Assembly: GCA_003952965.2 (NCBI GenBank)
Contig: CM025856.1
Coordinates: forward strand, 17,505,011 to 17,569,010
Source: Morella rubra
Lineage: Eukaryota > Streptophyta > Magnoliopsida > Fagales > Myricaceae
Reading direction: 5' to 3'
DNA length: 64,000 nt
Made by a program: the position numbers and the translations under genes. The notes beneath the pieces are model-generated. The model did not search any database. It was not told the origin of the DNA and saw only the letters and a list, made by a program, of their open reading frames with translations. Of the stretch, positions 46,101 to 59,000 are shown one piece after another (within the stretch, counting starts at the first letter, position 1; each line of letters opens with the position of its first letter).

Positions 46101-48003
46101 TTTTTTTATTCTAAGCTGGATGGAAAAGTACTTGATAGATCATGTATGCCGTTTAGGGTACTAAATGCTCTAAAAAGAAATTAATGATAATGCATGAATA
46201 ATTTATTTCAATACATCCCATATCCTTATGACAAATACTTAAATTGAATCTCCTAATTTTTAATTTATTTTATTACGCCTTATAAATTTTAAAAAGAATC
46301 AATAATTCGTTTTCTATTTAATTTGTCAATTAATAAGGCGTTTGGTTTAATAATTTTAGCTAAAATTTTACTAAAATTTTATTTTTATCAAATATATTTT
46401 AAAATTTTACTTTTATTTTTATTTTACTCATTTTAATATAATCACAAAATTTTATTAAAATTATAAAACTAAATGCCTTATAAATTGAAAAGTGAAGTGA
46501 AATGATTAAAATATTCATTCAAATAACAAATAAATTAATAAAATAAATATAAAAATTGAATAGAATTTATTCTCGATTCTGTTTATGAGCTGCTAAATGC
46601 CTAAATGTGATGAATCTTTGAGCTCATGGATATTTCTTTTTTTTATAAGTTTTATTTGGAGTAAAAGAAAAGAAATATTATATTTTAAGCTTTTTAATAA
46701 CCACTCATTTTATAATTTACATTTCAAACTATCAAATTTAACTAGTTGTACACAAAACTACTCTATGTTAAAAAAGGGGACCACGGCGTATCTAGATGAT
46801 CAAATTGTAACATAAAAGGTGCAAAGTGGAAATCAATTAATAGTGTAATTTGTCCAATTTGATAGTTATAGGTACAAATTACAAAATGAATAGTAATTAA
46901 AGAGTTCAAAAATGTTATTTTCTCAAAAAACTCAAACAACCAAGGTCCTAAGGACAACATATATAGCATCATGTGCCATTGAATTCGATCTAGGTTCTAC
47001 AGGCAGAAGATCTAAGGGATTGACATAGTAATTATAGATTGGTTGAAATAAATAAACTAGATATGATACTCTATAGAGGCATTTAACGTATTTAACACCA
47101 TAAAATACGCAATTAAAGGAATAAGTAGAATAAAAAAAATAAAAAGTTGGCTGCCGGCAAATTGCAAATCAATCTTCTTACTCGCACGTTACTTTTCTCA
47201 TTGTTATTTTTTTATTCAGGAATAACTCAAGAACAATCCGCGACAATAACAGGTTCATATTTAAGGATTAAAAAACAATTAAATTAATGTTAAAAGTGAG
47301 AGCTTTTAAGATTCCTCAATATTTGTATTTCTAAAAGCTGATATATATGGTTCAGTTAATGCTAAAAAAACAATATAAAATAAAACTCGTATATCTCCTG
47401 GTCTCCATGATAGCTACCGGAATATACCCACAAATATCTTTATTTATTCTTTCCTCTTTTAGACGCGGTTTTTGCCAAATTCTTTGGGGCAAAAAAATAA
47501 AAAATAAAAGTCTGGGTCCACCACAATTTATAATCATGATTTTGTGACAACTAATGCCATCATATCGCTATTATTTGGCAACAATAATCCCAATAAATAG
47601 CATGGTAAGAATTTCACCAACTATAGAAAGAAAGATATTTCCTGATTTTTTGCGAATATATTTTCAAGATATCTACTTCTAAATTTACTAAAAGTAATTC
47701 CAGATTAGCTAGTAGCATTATGATTCCTTAACCAAATTAGATTCCATAATTTAAAAACAAATAAATACAACATGTACGAGTTATGCACTTATCTAATACT
47801 ATTCATATAAAATTTAAAGCATATAAAATTTAATATTTGTTGTGTTTATAAATAATCATGCTCAATCTTTTATAACTACACTATGATTATTATATGAAAA
47901 AAAATAATTTCTTGATATTTTTGAACGAATAATGTGAAAATATCATCAATATATACATGAGAAACTTATAAAAGCTAAAATCACAATCACACACCTACCA
48001 CAA
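40167..48003. other. Long gene-poor AT-rich region
   Basis: No coding region is convincing over nearly 8 kb. Two patches (40690-40830 and 46795-46925) share wording with the MITE-like sequence at 5930-6240 ('TTGTAACATAA(A)GGTGCAAA'). A 27-base T run lies at 46081-46107. 43200-43440 on the minus strand has a telo-box-like AAACCCTAA in a leader-like context, but the following frame (60 residues) is not recognised. Confidence 0.5.
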
Positions 48004-48511
48004 TGTGAAAGGAATGAATAAATAAAAAAAATTTAAAAAAAAAGTCAGAATCAACCCCACAGGAGGTCTGTTGCGCCATTATCGTTTTTCTTTTGTTGGC
48101 GTAACACAATCATGGACTGGATAGAGCCTCGGACCCTTATTGATAAGGTAGTATGATGGGGATCTCTATCCCTTTTGGAAGCTAATCGGGTGGGTCGCAA
48201 ACCCGGATCACACACCATTTAACGGCACCGGGTGGGGGATTGGGTTTTGACCCAGTCACAAAACAGAACACAAAAAACATGCACAGAAACAGAAGAATGA
48301 GTGACGCGTGCATACATCCAAGTGCAGTAGAGTAGGACCGGGGCGCAATCGTCATTGTGACAGAAGACAAGGACAGCTGGTTCTTTCCTTCTACAAGGCT
48401 CTGCCACCACAATGTACGAATTGAATAATACCAAATAAGAAATTACCCACTCATTAAAATACGGAGCTATATTGAGAGGGAAAAAAACACACACACACAC
48501 GGAGCAATGAT

Positions 48512-48518
48512 TATATAA
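48512..48518 (+). promoter_or_regulatory. Candidate TATA box of the GATL gene
   Basis: TATATAA lies about 555 bases upstream of the ATG and is followed by a CT-rich stretch (48597-48660) typical of plant 5' leaders. The implied leader is long (about 500 bases) and contains upstream ATGs. The same site exists in the mirror arm. Confidence 0.45.
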
Positions 48519-49067
48519 ATTACCTCTTGAAAAATATTTATAATCGTGTTCGGCCGTGGATTTCTACGGTGGAAAACGCAAACTGGAAAAGAAAAGGTCT
48601 CTCTCTCTCTCTTCGTCAATCCGTCTTCTCTCTCCCTCCTTCAGTCTCTCTCTACTTGTACCGCTGCCTCCTCTTCCACCTCTGAGCAAGGGGAGAGAGT
48701 GTGAGGGAGAAGCGGGGGAGTAGAGAGCGGTGGCGGCGCATTGTAAGAAACGGGCTTTATCCTGCGCCCGGGTCGGTTGATGGAGGATTCTCCTTCTTCA
48801 TTTCTTCTTCAAGGACTCTCTTCCTCGAGTTCGCTTCGTTCCCACGGCATCCATCGTTTGATTTAATAAAAAAAAGTAGCAAGTATCGAATCGAAGAGCT
48901 TTTTTTTTTTTTTTTTTGGGTTCTCTGTGTGTATTTGTCGGTCTCATTTATTTGCTAAAAGTCTGGCGGACATTAAAGGAACCCTAGCGTTCCTCTCTTC
49001 CGTTCTAGCAGATTGGTTCGATTTCAAGTCCAAGAAGAAGAAGCGGAGGGGGATTCACGCGGTGAAG

Positions 49068-50171
49068 ATGCTCTGGATTATGAAGTTCTCTGGCTTCTTC
49101 TTCGCGGCAATGGTAATGATCGTCCTCTCTCCTTCTCTCCAATCCTTCCCTCCCGCCGAAGCCATCCGATCCTCCCACCTCGACAACTACCTCCGTCTAC
49201 CGGTTCAAGTGTCCCCGCCAGATTCGCTGAGCCGGTTTTCTTTCAGAAAAGCCCCCGCATTTCGCAATGCCGGTGAATGCGGCTCTGTAGTCTCTGGAAT
49301 CCGGGGCAAAACCAGCGTATGCGATCGAAATTTGGTGCACGTGGCGATTACGCTCGACTTCGAGTACCTCCGCGGCTCAATCGCCGCTGTCCATTCTATT
49401 CTGCAGCACTCGCAGTGCCCGGAGAGCATCTTCTTTCACTTCTTGGTCTCGGAGACGAATCTGAAGAACCTAGTGAGATCCACTTTCCCTCAGTTGAAGT
49501 TCAAGGTATATTACTTCGATCCCGAGATCGTAAGGGGCCTGATCTCGATGTCGGTGAGGCAAGCGCTCGAGCAGCCGCTGAATTACGCGAGGAATTACTT
49601 GGCGGATCTACTCGAGTCCTGCGTGCAGAGAGTCATATACTTGGACTCTGATCTAGTCGTGGTCGATGATATCTCCAAGCTGTGGACTACGAGTTTGGGT
49701 TCCAGAACCATCGGAGCCCCGGAGTACTGCCACGCCAACTTCACCAAATATTTTACGGCGCGTTTCTGGTCAGACCGTCGGTTTTCCGGCACTTTCAAAA
49801 GCCGGAAGCCTTGTTACTTCAACACCGGCGTGATGGTTATAGATCTGGAAAAGTGGAGGCGGGACGGGTACACGAGGGAGATCGAGAGGTGGATGGAGAT
49901 CCAAAAGGGTGACCGGATCTACGAGCTCGGGTCCCTGCCGCCGTTCCTCCTTGTATTCGCGGGACACGTGGCGCCCATCGAGCACCGGTGGAACCAGCAC
50001 GGCTTGGGTGGCGACAACGTCAGGGGCAGCTGTCGTGACCTCCACCCCGGTCCGGTTAGCCTACTGCATTGGTCCGGAAGCGGCAAGCCCTGGGTCAGGC
50101 TGGACTCCAAGCGACCCTGCCCACTCGACGCGCTATGGGCACCCTACGACTTGTACGGACACTCCCACTGA
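49068..50171 (+). CDS. Galacturonosyltransferase-like protein (GATL), glycosyltransferase family 8
   Basis: A single exon of 367 residues, the usual GATL size. The start at 49068 opens a short tail and a hydrophobic signal-anchor (about residues 7-22); the frame is open further upstream, but that region reads as leader. GT8 features: '[20 protein letters not shown]' (85-104), the metal-binding DxD as '[11 protein letters not shown]' (DSD at 193-195), '[12 protein letters not shown]' (249-260), 'HGLGGDN' (311-317) and the C-terminal 'HWSGSGKPW' (334-342). GATLs act in the Golgi or secretory path and are tied to pectin and xylan synthesis; the closest subgroup by memory is GATL3/GATL4, not proven. 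It has high GC compared with its surroundings. A near-identical but frameshifted mirror copy lies at 58045-59146. Confidence 0.95.
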   Translation: MLWIMKFSGFFFAAMVMIVLSPSLQSFPPAEAIRSSHLDNYLRLPVQVSPPDSLSRFSFRKAPAFRNAGECGSVVSGIRGKTSVCDRNLVHVAITLDFEYLRGSIAAVHSILQHSQCPESIFFHFLVSETNLKNLVRSTFPQLKFKVYYFDPEIVRGLISMSVRQALEQPLNYARNYLADLLESCVQRVIYLDSDLVVVDDISKLWTTSLGSRTIGAPEYCHANFTKYFTARFWSDRRFSGTFKSRKPCYFNTGVMVIDLEKWRRDGYTREIERWMEIQKGDRIYELGSLPPFLLVFAGHVAPIEHRWNQHGLGGDNVRGSCRDLHPGPVSLLHWSGSGKPWVRLDSKRPCPLDALWAPYDLYGHSH

Positions 50172-52125
50172 AAATTACTACCACCACATGGGGCACCCGC
50201 CGGTAAATTCCCTTCAGGACTGTTTTGTCACTTCATTAGCTTTTCCTTTTCTTATAAATTATTTCTCTCTGGATTATTTTGTGCTCTCTCTTTCTTCTCT
50301 TTACTTTTACCCCTTAATTCTCAATTTTTCCACTTCTTGATTTTTATTTTATTATTGTTATGGTTTACTCATTTCTCGGGCGATTTGTATTCTATTTTGT
50401 TATTCCTGCCTTTGAAAATAAGAGAAAAGAAAAAGGGATATTCAATTTGTTGCTGTCCAATCTCTAGACTCTGTATTACGTGGTTGTTTAGATGCGTCGT
50501 GTTGTGGTCACAGTGGAGTCTAGCCTGCCTTTACCTTGTAGGGACAAAACGATAGGCAGTGTGTCAAAAGAAACTCGATGGAAAGCTGTCCTGCAATGGA
50601 GGCTGACATTACACGTGGTAGTGGAGACTCTGCAAACAAATGCGCTTTTTCTATCCATTGAAATTTTCTGCAGCTAGGGAAAACATAAAATTGTTCGGCA
50701 AGCATCCCGGCTTGCGCTGGTCTTTGTTCTTTGAGAATTTCCCTTTTTCTTTGGGATTGTCTTGACAGACTTATTGGGGTTTGGGTGGCATTCAACATGC
50801 TTAAAATACAGATAGCCAGTTTTTAACTCCTGTACCTTTTTCAGTATATGTGGCTGTAGTGCTGGAGGTTAAGATAGCTTTATTTGTGCACTTTTGTTCT
50901 TTTTTCCCCCCATATTGTTTTAGCATGGAAGATAAAGTTCAAGAGAAAAAGGGGAAAGAAAAAAAAAACATGAGAGAGCAGCTGGACATTGTCGGTGGGA
51001 GGGGAATTTTGTATGGTTGTTCGTTCAAGTTATCCAGCTTCCTGTTCTTGGTGTCTCTGGAGTGCGCCCGTGTGTGCCGGCAGGAGATGCTATTTTAGGC
51101 AAGATAGACATGGGAAGAATCTATAAAAAGGCTGTAATTGTGGCCTAAGGCCACGAGCTGTGTGTGTGAGAGAGAGAAAACATGTGCGCTTCGGTGGCAG
51201 CGGGCGGAAGACTTGTGAGCTACCTTCCCCCTCCCCTCGTCTCTGTCCCTTCGCGCACTTTGCTGGCAATCCCTTATCCTCACATTCTTCTTTTATTTGG
51301 ATAATCAGAGCATAAAGCGATTATACAAAAGATATTTGATAAGTTATCCGTCCAAAAAGATTAACTAATAATTGTTGATGAAGTTAAGTAGTTTGACAAT
51401 CAAAGGCAATGGGTGGCATCGGGTGAGGGACCCAGATGACATTGTTGCGTGGGAAATGTCCAAAGTGGGGGAAGGGGGACCGATTCCTTGTGCCCTGGCA
51501 TCACACGTGGCCTTGTGGTCTGGAGTCTCGTAGAATAAATATTTGGGGGGTGTTCATGTGGTCAGTCTGCTCTATGATTAAATCCTTCCTATATTTTGAT
51601 CTTGTGGACTTGAAATATGTTGTGGCTTACCGAAGTATAGAGTTATATTGTTAGGGACGGAGCCATGTCGGCTGCTCGGCTTTGCTTCTTGGGCTGCATA
51701 GATTTGAATTGGAAAAAATGATTGGGACTCTGCAACAGACACGCTGGGGGCCTACACAATTTGGGGTGGTGAAATCATAAAATATCAAGTCTGACATGGA
51801 TAGCTTTGCTGTCACAATTATTCTAATCATATGCTAATGCAATTTCCTTTCTTTAATCATTTGGTATGGCTAGATGGTTCTAGAAGAGGGACGGGAGGGA
51901 GGGGGGCGTTTGGGCTGTGCTGGGCATGGGGAGCGGAAGGCCGACCGACAACCACAAGGAGTTTTACTCCATAATCGAAAACCGGAGTAACTTCGGCGAA
52001 TTTGCATCTGTAGGTGCCCACGAAAATCGAATTGTAAACTTGAACGAGGTTTCCACGATGGGAATATTCAGATTCGGTGTCATCTAATAGGCTAATATGC
52101 ATGAGAAAGAGAGAGAAAACGACAT
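50172..52125. other. GATL 3' region, within the left arm
   Basis: No further gene is recognised. Open frames here have exact mirror partners in the right arm and none shows a family pattern. Confidence 0.6.
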
Positions 52126-53050
52126 TCAAGGATCATATTTATATCACACGCTAAGCACAGTCTGTTATCATATATGGGTGGGCAACACAGAGATCAGAAT
52201 GTCTGCTCATTGGGTGGAATACTCCGAAGAAGAGTTTGACGCTTGGCGTGCAGAGCTGGAAGTTATAATGTGAATTTGACTGATAATAGAGTTCCTCGTA
52301 GGACTTCGGAACTTATGTGGAATAGTCTGTAGTTTAGTGAAAGTTATTTGTATGATGCACTGATGGGAGTAGGGTTAGCTACATCTGATGTGCGTGGCTC
52401 AACCGAAGCAAGAGTAGTGTAGTGAGGGAGGATTCCGAGAGAAGGGTAGTGTGAGATAGATATTGATGTTGTATATGATGTCGTGTAGATAATACATGTT
52501 ACACACTAGAGTTCATGATCGTTCATTAAGGAGGGTAAGTGGGGTAGTAGTAAAAAATAAGTATGATGCTGTGCTGTAGGATATAGCATATTCTATGTAG
52601 ATGCATGAGCTAGATGGATAGCACGAAGTGATATATACAGATCAGAATCGTGAGCATCAGAAGATCACGGGTTTTGTAGTGTGAGTATTAGTTAGGAGGA
52701 GAGTTAGTTGTAGGATTAGGGATGGGAGATGTTGTAGAGGGCGATGTAATGAAAGATTGGGGATAGATGTGATTCACTAGAGATGAGGATGAGATGTGGG
52801 TGAAGATAAGAGAGAGTATAAGTCATGGTGTAGGTAGTGATGAGCGCTACAGGGTATTAGTTATGTGATGTATTAAGAATTCAATGAGAGGTCTAAAATT
52901 AGGAGAGGTCGTCGTATAATATCGTGGAGACGGAAGGAAAGAAAGAAGGGCGAAAGCGGAGGAACTTAACAGGGTTAAAGAAGGGAATCATAAGTGTGGA
53001 GTATTATTGGGAAATGGATAAGATATGTTCATAGTAATCCACGCGCTTTG
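52126..53050. other. C-poor, noise-like sequence in the inverted-repeat spacer
   Basis: The composition changes abruptly at about 52125: G, A and T dominate and C becomes rare, with many short GATG, GTAG and GAGAG words. No frame, repeat end or homology is visible, and it does not match the corresponding part of the right side (55413-56088), which looks like normal plant DNA. This fits an uncorrected long-read stretch. Confidence 0.6.
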
Positions 53051-53052
53051 GT

Positions 53053-53585
53053 GAGCAATTTTTATTTCAGCTTAACATAGTTCATAAGCGCTAAAACTGA
53101 GAAGGCTAGACTTAAAGTCTATATTGACGTGTTGAAGTAAAATTTTTTTCTTTACCTCTGTAAGTAAACTAATATTAGAATCAGAGGTGATTTTCTCTGA
53201 TACCATTGATATAATCCTTTCTAATTCTTCCTTTTTTGGTTTTTTGTCAATCAGGAGAAATTTGAGAGAGAGGAACTATGCGTGTAATTTTCTTCTTCCT
53301 TTTCTGTAGCTTATTCTCTGTTATCGTCTTGGTCCGGGGCTTTGGCTTAATAATTACTCGGCTTGTATACCTTGAGTTGTTTCTATCTCACATTTAGATG
53401 TAGGTTGTAGAATTGGATTCCTCAGGAAAGTTGCGTTCCTTTGTCGCTTTTTTCTACCTTTTCTTCCGCAGTCAGTATAGAATCTATATTCTTAGTTAGT
53501 TTCTTACCGATAAGTATCAATAAGTTCTTTTACCAGACCTCCCATCTTAGGTAACATAATAGTTCGTATGGGCTAATTGTTTTTG
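53053..53585. repeat. Left arm (B) of a degraded inner inverted repeat
   Basis: It is an inverted, roughly 75-85% copy of 54825-55412 with many small indels. Shared words include 'GAGCAATTTTTA', 'GGCTAGACTTAAAGTCTA' (inverted on the right), 'TTTCTACCTTTTCTTCCGC' and 'ATGGGCTAA'. The indel-rich pattern is typical of raw single-molecule reads rather than of evolution. Confidence 0.8.
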
Positions 53586-54290
53586 GATGTGTGAATGAGG
53601 AGTGAGGAAAGGCTTAGGTTTTGGTAGATAAAGAAATTTCGATGGTAGAGAAGTGTAGTAGAAGAGTACATAGGATTAGAGAAAATTAAATTATCAAGAG
53701 AAGAGAATGAATTTGATGATTGTAGCAACGATAAAGGTAGAAAGGAAATATATGAGTCTTATGGGAATGGACATGTATTGTAATTTGTAGTAGTGTAGAG
53801 AGTAGTATAGAAAGAGGGGGAGTATAGATATCATAAATTTTAATAGATAGAATCATGTAACAACGTGATGGCAGCGGGATGAGAGGAAAATGGAAAGGAG
53901 AATGTATATTGGAATGTTTTGGCTCATCTATGGAATTTGGTCTAATCTAATTAGAAGATGATTTGCAGGATATAAGTTTAGATGTCCCAGACCTAGTTAG
54001 GTTTATATGGCAACATTGAAATTGTATGTTGGTTGATAGAGGTCTGTGATAGATATAGAGTGTGTGATTTATGTATGTTTGATACGTCTGTTGGATTGAT
54101 ATGTGGATGTGAAGATTTGTTTCGGTAGAATATAGAGGAATGAGAGAGGTAGTTAGAAAGTGAAGATGAGAGATTGTATTATATTGTTGTGTGAGGGTAG
54201 ATGAGAATAAAGAGGTTGTAATAATGGTATGTGTGATAGAGAGATTAAGTGATGAAAAGTTACGGTTGTTGTATTGGGGGAAGATTTTCT
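53586..54290. other. C-poor, noise-like sequence, second stretch
   Basis: The same base bias as 52126-53050 (few C's; repeated GTAG, GATG and TAGAG words). No features are recognised. Confidence 0.55.
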
Positions 54291-54824
54291 GTATTTCTCA
54301 CCAAAAAAGTGAGAGGGGAAGGAGAGTACAGAATATCCAATACAAAAATTTTATGTTTACATATAAACTCAATCACATGAGATGGTCGTTTTCTATGTCT
54401 TAACATGTAGACAAGGTAATTAAGAGAAAAATAAGGTGAAAAACTAATATTCAATGTTGCCATATAACTAAGAGGTCTTGGAGCATTAAACGTTATCTGC
54501 AATCATTCTTCTAATTAGATAGACCAATTCGGATAGAGAGCAACATTCAAAACCAGTTTTGTTTGCCTCGAGCCAATGTTCTTGCATGAGTCTATCTTCG
54601 TAGAACATTTTATTTGGTATTTTTTGGCACTTGTGGTTCGAGCTATGATTTTTAGGTACAAAAATGTATCTCCCATGACAAACAAACAAATATCTGCCCT
54701 TTCATTTTCTGGATACACAATTAACTTTTCAGTTCTGGGATTTAGAGAGCAAATTTTAATGTTGGTGGAGGAGGAATTTTCCCTTGTTACAAAAGTTTAC
54801 AGCCTAAGGCCCAAAATAATAGAA

Positions 54825-55412
54825 CAATGGTTAGCCCATTCGACATGGTATGTGTATCGTGAAGATTGGAGGTCTGTAAAAGGAACTGGTATCTATACTT
54901 TATCGGGTAAAGAAACTAACGTAAGAAATTATGATTATTCTATGTTTACTGACTGGCGGAAGAAAAGGTAGAAAAGAAAGGAAAAAGGAAGTCGGCCCGA
55001 ACTGTCCTGAGGGAGACCAATTCTAACAATACCGACCTTTAATAAATGGTGGATGGGACAGAAACACTCGAGATGATGATACAGCTCGAGGTAATAATAA
55101 GGCCAAAGCCCAAGCGAAACGGAGATAAGTACGATGAAGGAGGAAAAAGAAATAGTAGTTATTCTCTCAAAATTTCTCTCTGATGACAAAAACCAGAAAA
55201 AGAAAAGAATTAGAAAATGGTGATTGACAATGACATCAGAGAAATCACCCTACGGAGAGGACTCTAGTTCTAGAGTGTTATTTTACTTACAGGAGGAAGA
55301 AGAAAGGAGATTTTAGACCTTTAAACACGTCTCAAGTATTAGACTTTAAGTCTAGCTCTCTCGAGCTTTTAGCCTAGTGAATTTATGTGATAAGTTGATT
55401 AAAAATTGCTCC
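54825..55412. repeat. Right arm (B') of the degraded inner inverted repeat
   Basis: Partner of 53053-53585. Its composition is like normal plant intergenic DNA, so it may be the more accurate version of the two. Confidence 0.8.
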
Positions 55413-56088
55413 ATCAAGGGCGGTGGATTAGTAGAATTATAATGGTCCCTCAACCCCCAGTGGATTCACCGCCTCTTTCTAGCTGTAAAGGGTTCCCCAT
55501 CGCCTCCTTCTGCTTGCCTTCTTTCTTTCTTTCGTTCTGTTCCTCACGGGCTAACGACGACTTGCAGATATTTTAGACCCCAAAGCTCAGATGGGGACGG
55601 AAGCTCTGGGGCCCACCAACCCCACCCCCCCCCAAATATTAGGTTGTCTTCTTTTGTCTTTTAACTCGAATCGGTTTATCACCAATTTGGTTGGGTCTTT
55701 CTAACAAGTACGGCCTTTATCTGAGTAGTCGTGGATTAAATGACAGCATGCACCAATAATCTTATGGCTTAGTGCTAACTTTTCCACACTTTTAATTGAG
55801 AAGTGGAGCTTGTCAGCATTTATCTGATTTATTTAAACCCCATTTGGTCCACCCTTCTACGAGCAGCTCGGGACAACACCTCCCACATCCCTTCGAGGTC
55901 CAACCATTCTGGCTTTTGTTGAAGGCCAAGTTGCTAGACCTTCCATAGCTAACAAGTGGTACTTCTAAAGCCAAAAAAAAAAAAACAGGAAAAAAAAAAT
56001 GCAAAACATTAAATTGCAGCGCAGGTCAATTCCATCCACATGAATCACCTACTCCCTCCTACCCAAAAAAATTGTAGGGAAAAGAATC

Positions 56089-59000
56089 GAATGTCGTTTT
56101 CTCTCTCTTTCTCATGCATATTAGCCTATTAGATGACACCGAATCTGAATATTCCCATCGTGGAAACCTCGTTCAAGTTTACAATTCGATTTTCGTGGGC
56201 ACCTACAGATGCAAATTCGCCGAAGTTACTCCGGTTTTCGATTATGGAGTAAAACTCCTTGTGGTTGTCGGTCGGCCTTCCGCTCCCCATGCCCAGCACA
56301 GCCCAAACGCCCCCCTCCCTCCCGTCCCTCTTCTAGAACCATCTAGCCATACCAAATGATTAAAGAAAGGAAATTGCATTAGCATATGATTAGAATAATT
56401 GTGACAGCAAAGCTATCCATGTCAGACTTGATATTTTATGATTTCACCACCCCAAATTGTGTAGGCCCCCAGCGTGTCTGTTGCAGAGTCCCAATCATTT
56501 TTTCCAATTCAAATCTATGCAGCCCAAGAAGCAAAGCCGAGCAGCCGACATGGCTCCGTCCCTAACAATATAACTCTATACTTCGGTAAGCCACAACATA
56601 TTTCAAGTCCACAAGATCAAAATATAGGAAGGATTTAATCATAGAGCAGACTGACCACATGAACACCCCCCAAATATTTATTCTACGAGACTCCAGACCA
56701 CAAGGCCACGTGTGATGCCAGGGCACAAGGAATCGGTCCCCCTTCCCCCACTTTGGACATTTCCCACGCAACAATGTCATCTGGGTCCCTCACCCGATGC
56801 CACCCATTGCCTTTGATTGTCAAACTACTTAACTTCATCAACAATTATTAGTTAATCTTTTTGGACGGATAACTTATCAAATATCTTTTGTATAATCGCT
56901 TTATGCTCTGATTATCCAAATAAAAGAAGAATGTGAGGATAAGGGATTGCCAGCAAAGTGCGCGAAGGGACAGAGACGAGGGGAGGGGGAAGGTAGCTCA
57001 CAAGTCTTCCGCCCGCTGCCACCGAAGCGCACATGTTTTCTCTCTCTCACACACACAGCTCGTGGCCTTAGGCCACAATTACAGCCTTTTTATAGATTCT
57101 TCCCATGTCTATCTTGCCTAAAATAGCATCTCCTGCCGGCACACACGGGCGCACTCCAGAGACACCAAGAACAGGAAGCTGGATAACTTGAACGAACAAC
57201 CATACAAAATTCCCCTCCCACCGACAATGTCCAGCTGCTCTCTCATGTTTTTTTTTTCTTTCCCCTTTTTCTCTTGAACTTTATCTTCCATGCTAAAACA
57301 ATATGGGGGGAAAAAAGAACAAAAGTGCACAAATAAAGCTATCTTAACCTCCAGCACTACAGCCACATATACTGAAAAAGGTACAGGAGTTAAAAACTGG
57401 CTATCTGTATTTTAAGCATGTTGAATGCCACCCAAACCCCAATAAGTCTGTCAAGACAATCCCAAAGAAAAAGGGAAATTCTCAAAGAACAAAGACCAGC
57501 GCAAGCCGGGATGCTTGCCGAACAATTTTATGTTTTCCCTAGCTGCAGAAAATTTCAATGGATAGAAAAAGCGCATTTGTTTGCAGAGTCTCCACTACCA
57601 CGTGTAATGTCAGCCTCCATTGCAGGACAGCTTTCCATCGAGTTTCTTTTGACACACTGCCTATCGTTTTGTCCCTACAAGGTAAAGGCAGGCTAGACTC
57701 CACTGTGACCACAACACGACGCATCTAAACAACCACGTAATACAGAGTCTAGAGATTGGACAGCAACAAATTGAATATCCCTTTTTCTTTTCTCTTATTT
57801 TCAAAGGCAGGAATAACAAAATAGAATACAAATCGCCCGAGAAATGAGTAAACCATAACAATAATAAAATAAAAATCAAGAAGTGGAAAAATTGAGAATT
57901 AAGGGGTAAAAGTAAAGAGAAGAAAGAGAGAGCACAAAATAATCCAGAGAGAAATAATTTATAAGAAAAGGAAAAGCTAATGAAGTGACAAAACAGTCCT
58001 GAAGGGAATTTACCGGCGGGTGCCCCATGTGGTGGTAGTAATTTTCAGTGGGAGTGTCCGTACAAGTCGTAGGGTGCCCATAGCGCGTCGAGTGGGCAGG
58101 GTCGCTTGGAGTCCAGCCTGACCCAGGGCTTGCCGCTTCCGGACCAATGCAGTAGGCTAACCGGACCGGGGTGGAGGTCACGACAGCTGCCCCTGACGTT
58201 GTCGCCACCCAAGCCGTGCTGGTTCCACCGGTGCTCGATGGGCGCCACGTGTCCCGCGAATACAAGGAGGAACGGCGGCAGGGACCCGAGCTCGTAGATC
58301 CGGTCACCCTTTTGGATCTCCATCCACCTCTCGATCTCCCTCGTGTACCCGTCCCGCCTCCACTTTTCCAGATCTATAACCATCACGCCGGTGTTGAAGT
58401 AACAAGGCTTCCGGCTTTTGAAAGTGCCGGAAAACCGACGGGTCTGACCAGAAACGCGCCGTAAAATATTTGGTGAAGTTGGCGTGGCAGTACTCCGGGG
58501 CTCCGATGGTTCTGGAACCCAAACTCGTAGTCCACAGCTTGGAGATATCATCGACCACGACTAGATCAGAGTCCAAGTATATGACTCTCTGCACGCAGGA
58601 CTCGAGTAGATCCGCCAAGTAATTCCTCGCGTAATTCGGCTGCTCGAGCGCTTGCCTCACCGACATCGAGATCAGGCCCCTTACGATCTCGGGATCGAAG
58701 TAATATACCTTGAACTTCAACTGAGGGAAAGTGGATCTCACTAGGTTCTTCAGATTCGTCTCCGAGACCAAGAAGTGAAAGAAGATGCTCTCCGGGCACT
58801 GCGAGTGCTGCAGAATAGAATGGACAGCGGCGATTGAGCCGCGGAGGTACTCGAAGTCGAGCGTAATCGCCACGTGCACCAAATTTCGATCGCATACGCT
58901 GGTTTTGCCCCGGATTCCAGAGACTACAGAGCCGCATTCACCGGCATTGCGAAATGCGGGGGCTTTTCTGAAAGAAAACCGGCTCAGCGAATCTGGCGGG

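Larger units (their letters stand above)
48004..52125. repeat. Left arm (A) of a large inverted repeat
   Basis: The arm is an inverted near-identical copy of 56089-60211. Paired coordinates add to about 108,214 along the arm. Differences are mostly single-base or homopolymer-length changes plus one 3-base deletion. It contains the intact GATL gene. The match breaks at 52125, after 'AAAACGACATTC'. Confidence 0.95.

Noticed and set aside
50850-51654. Open frames in the GATL 3' region repeated exactly in the other arm
   Set aside because: Their repetition follows from the inverted repeat; no family pattern supports coding.
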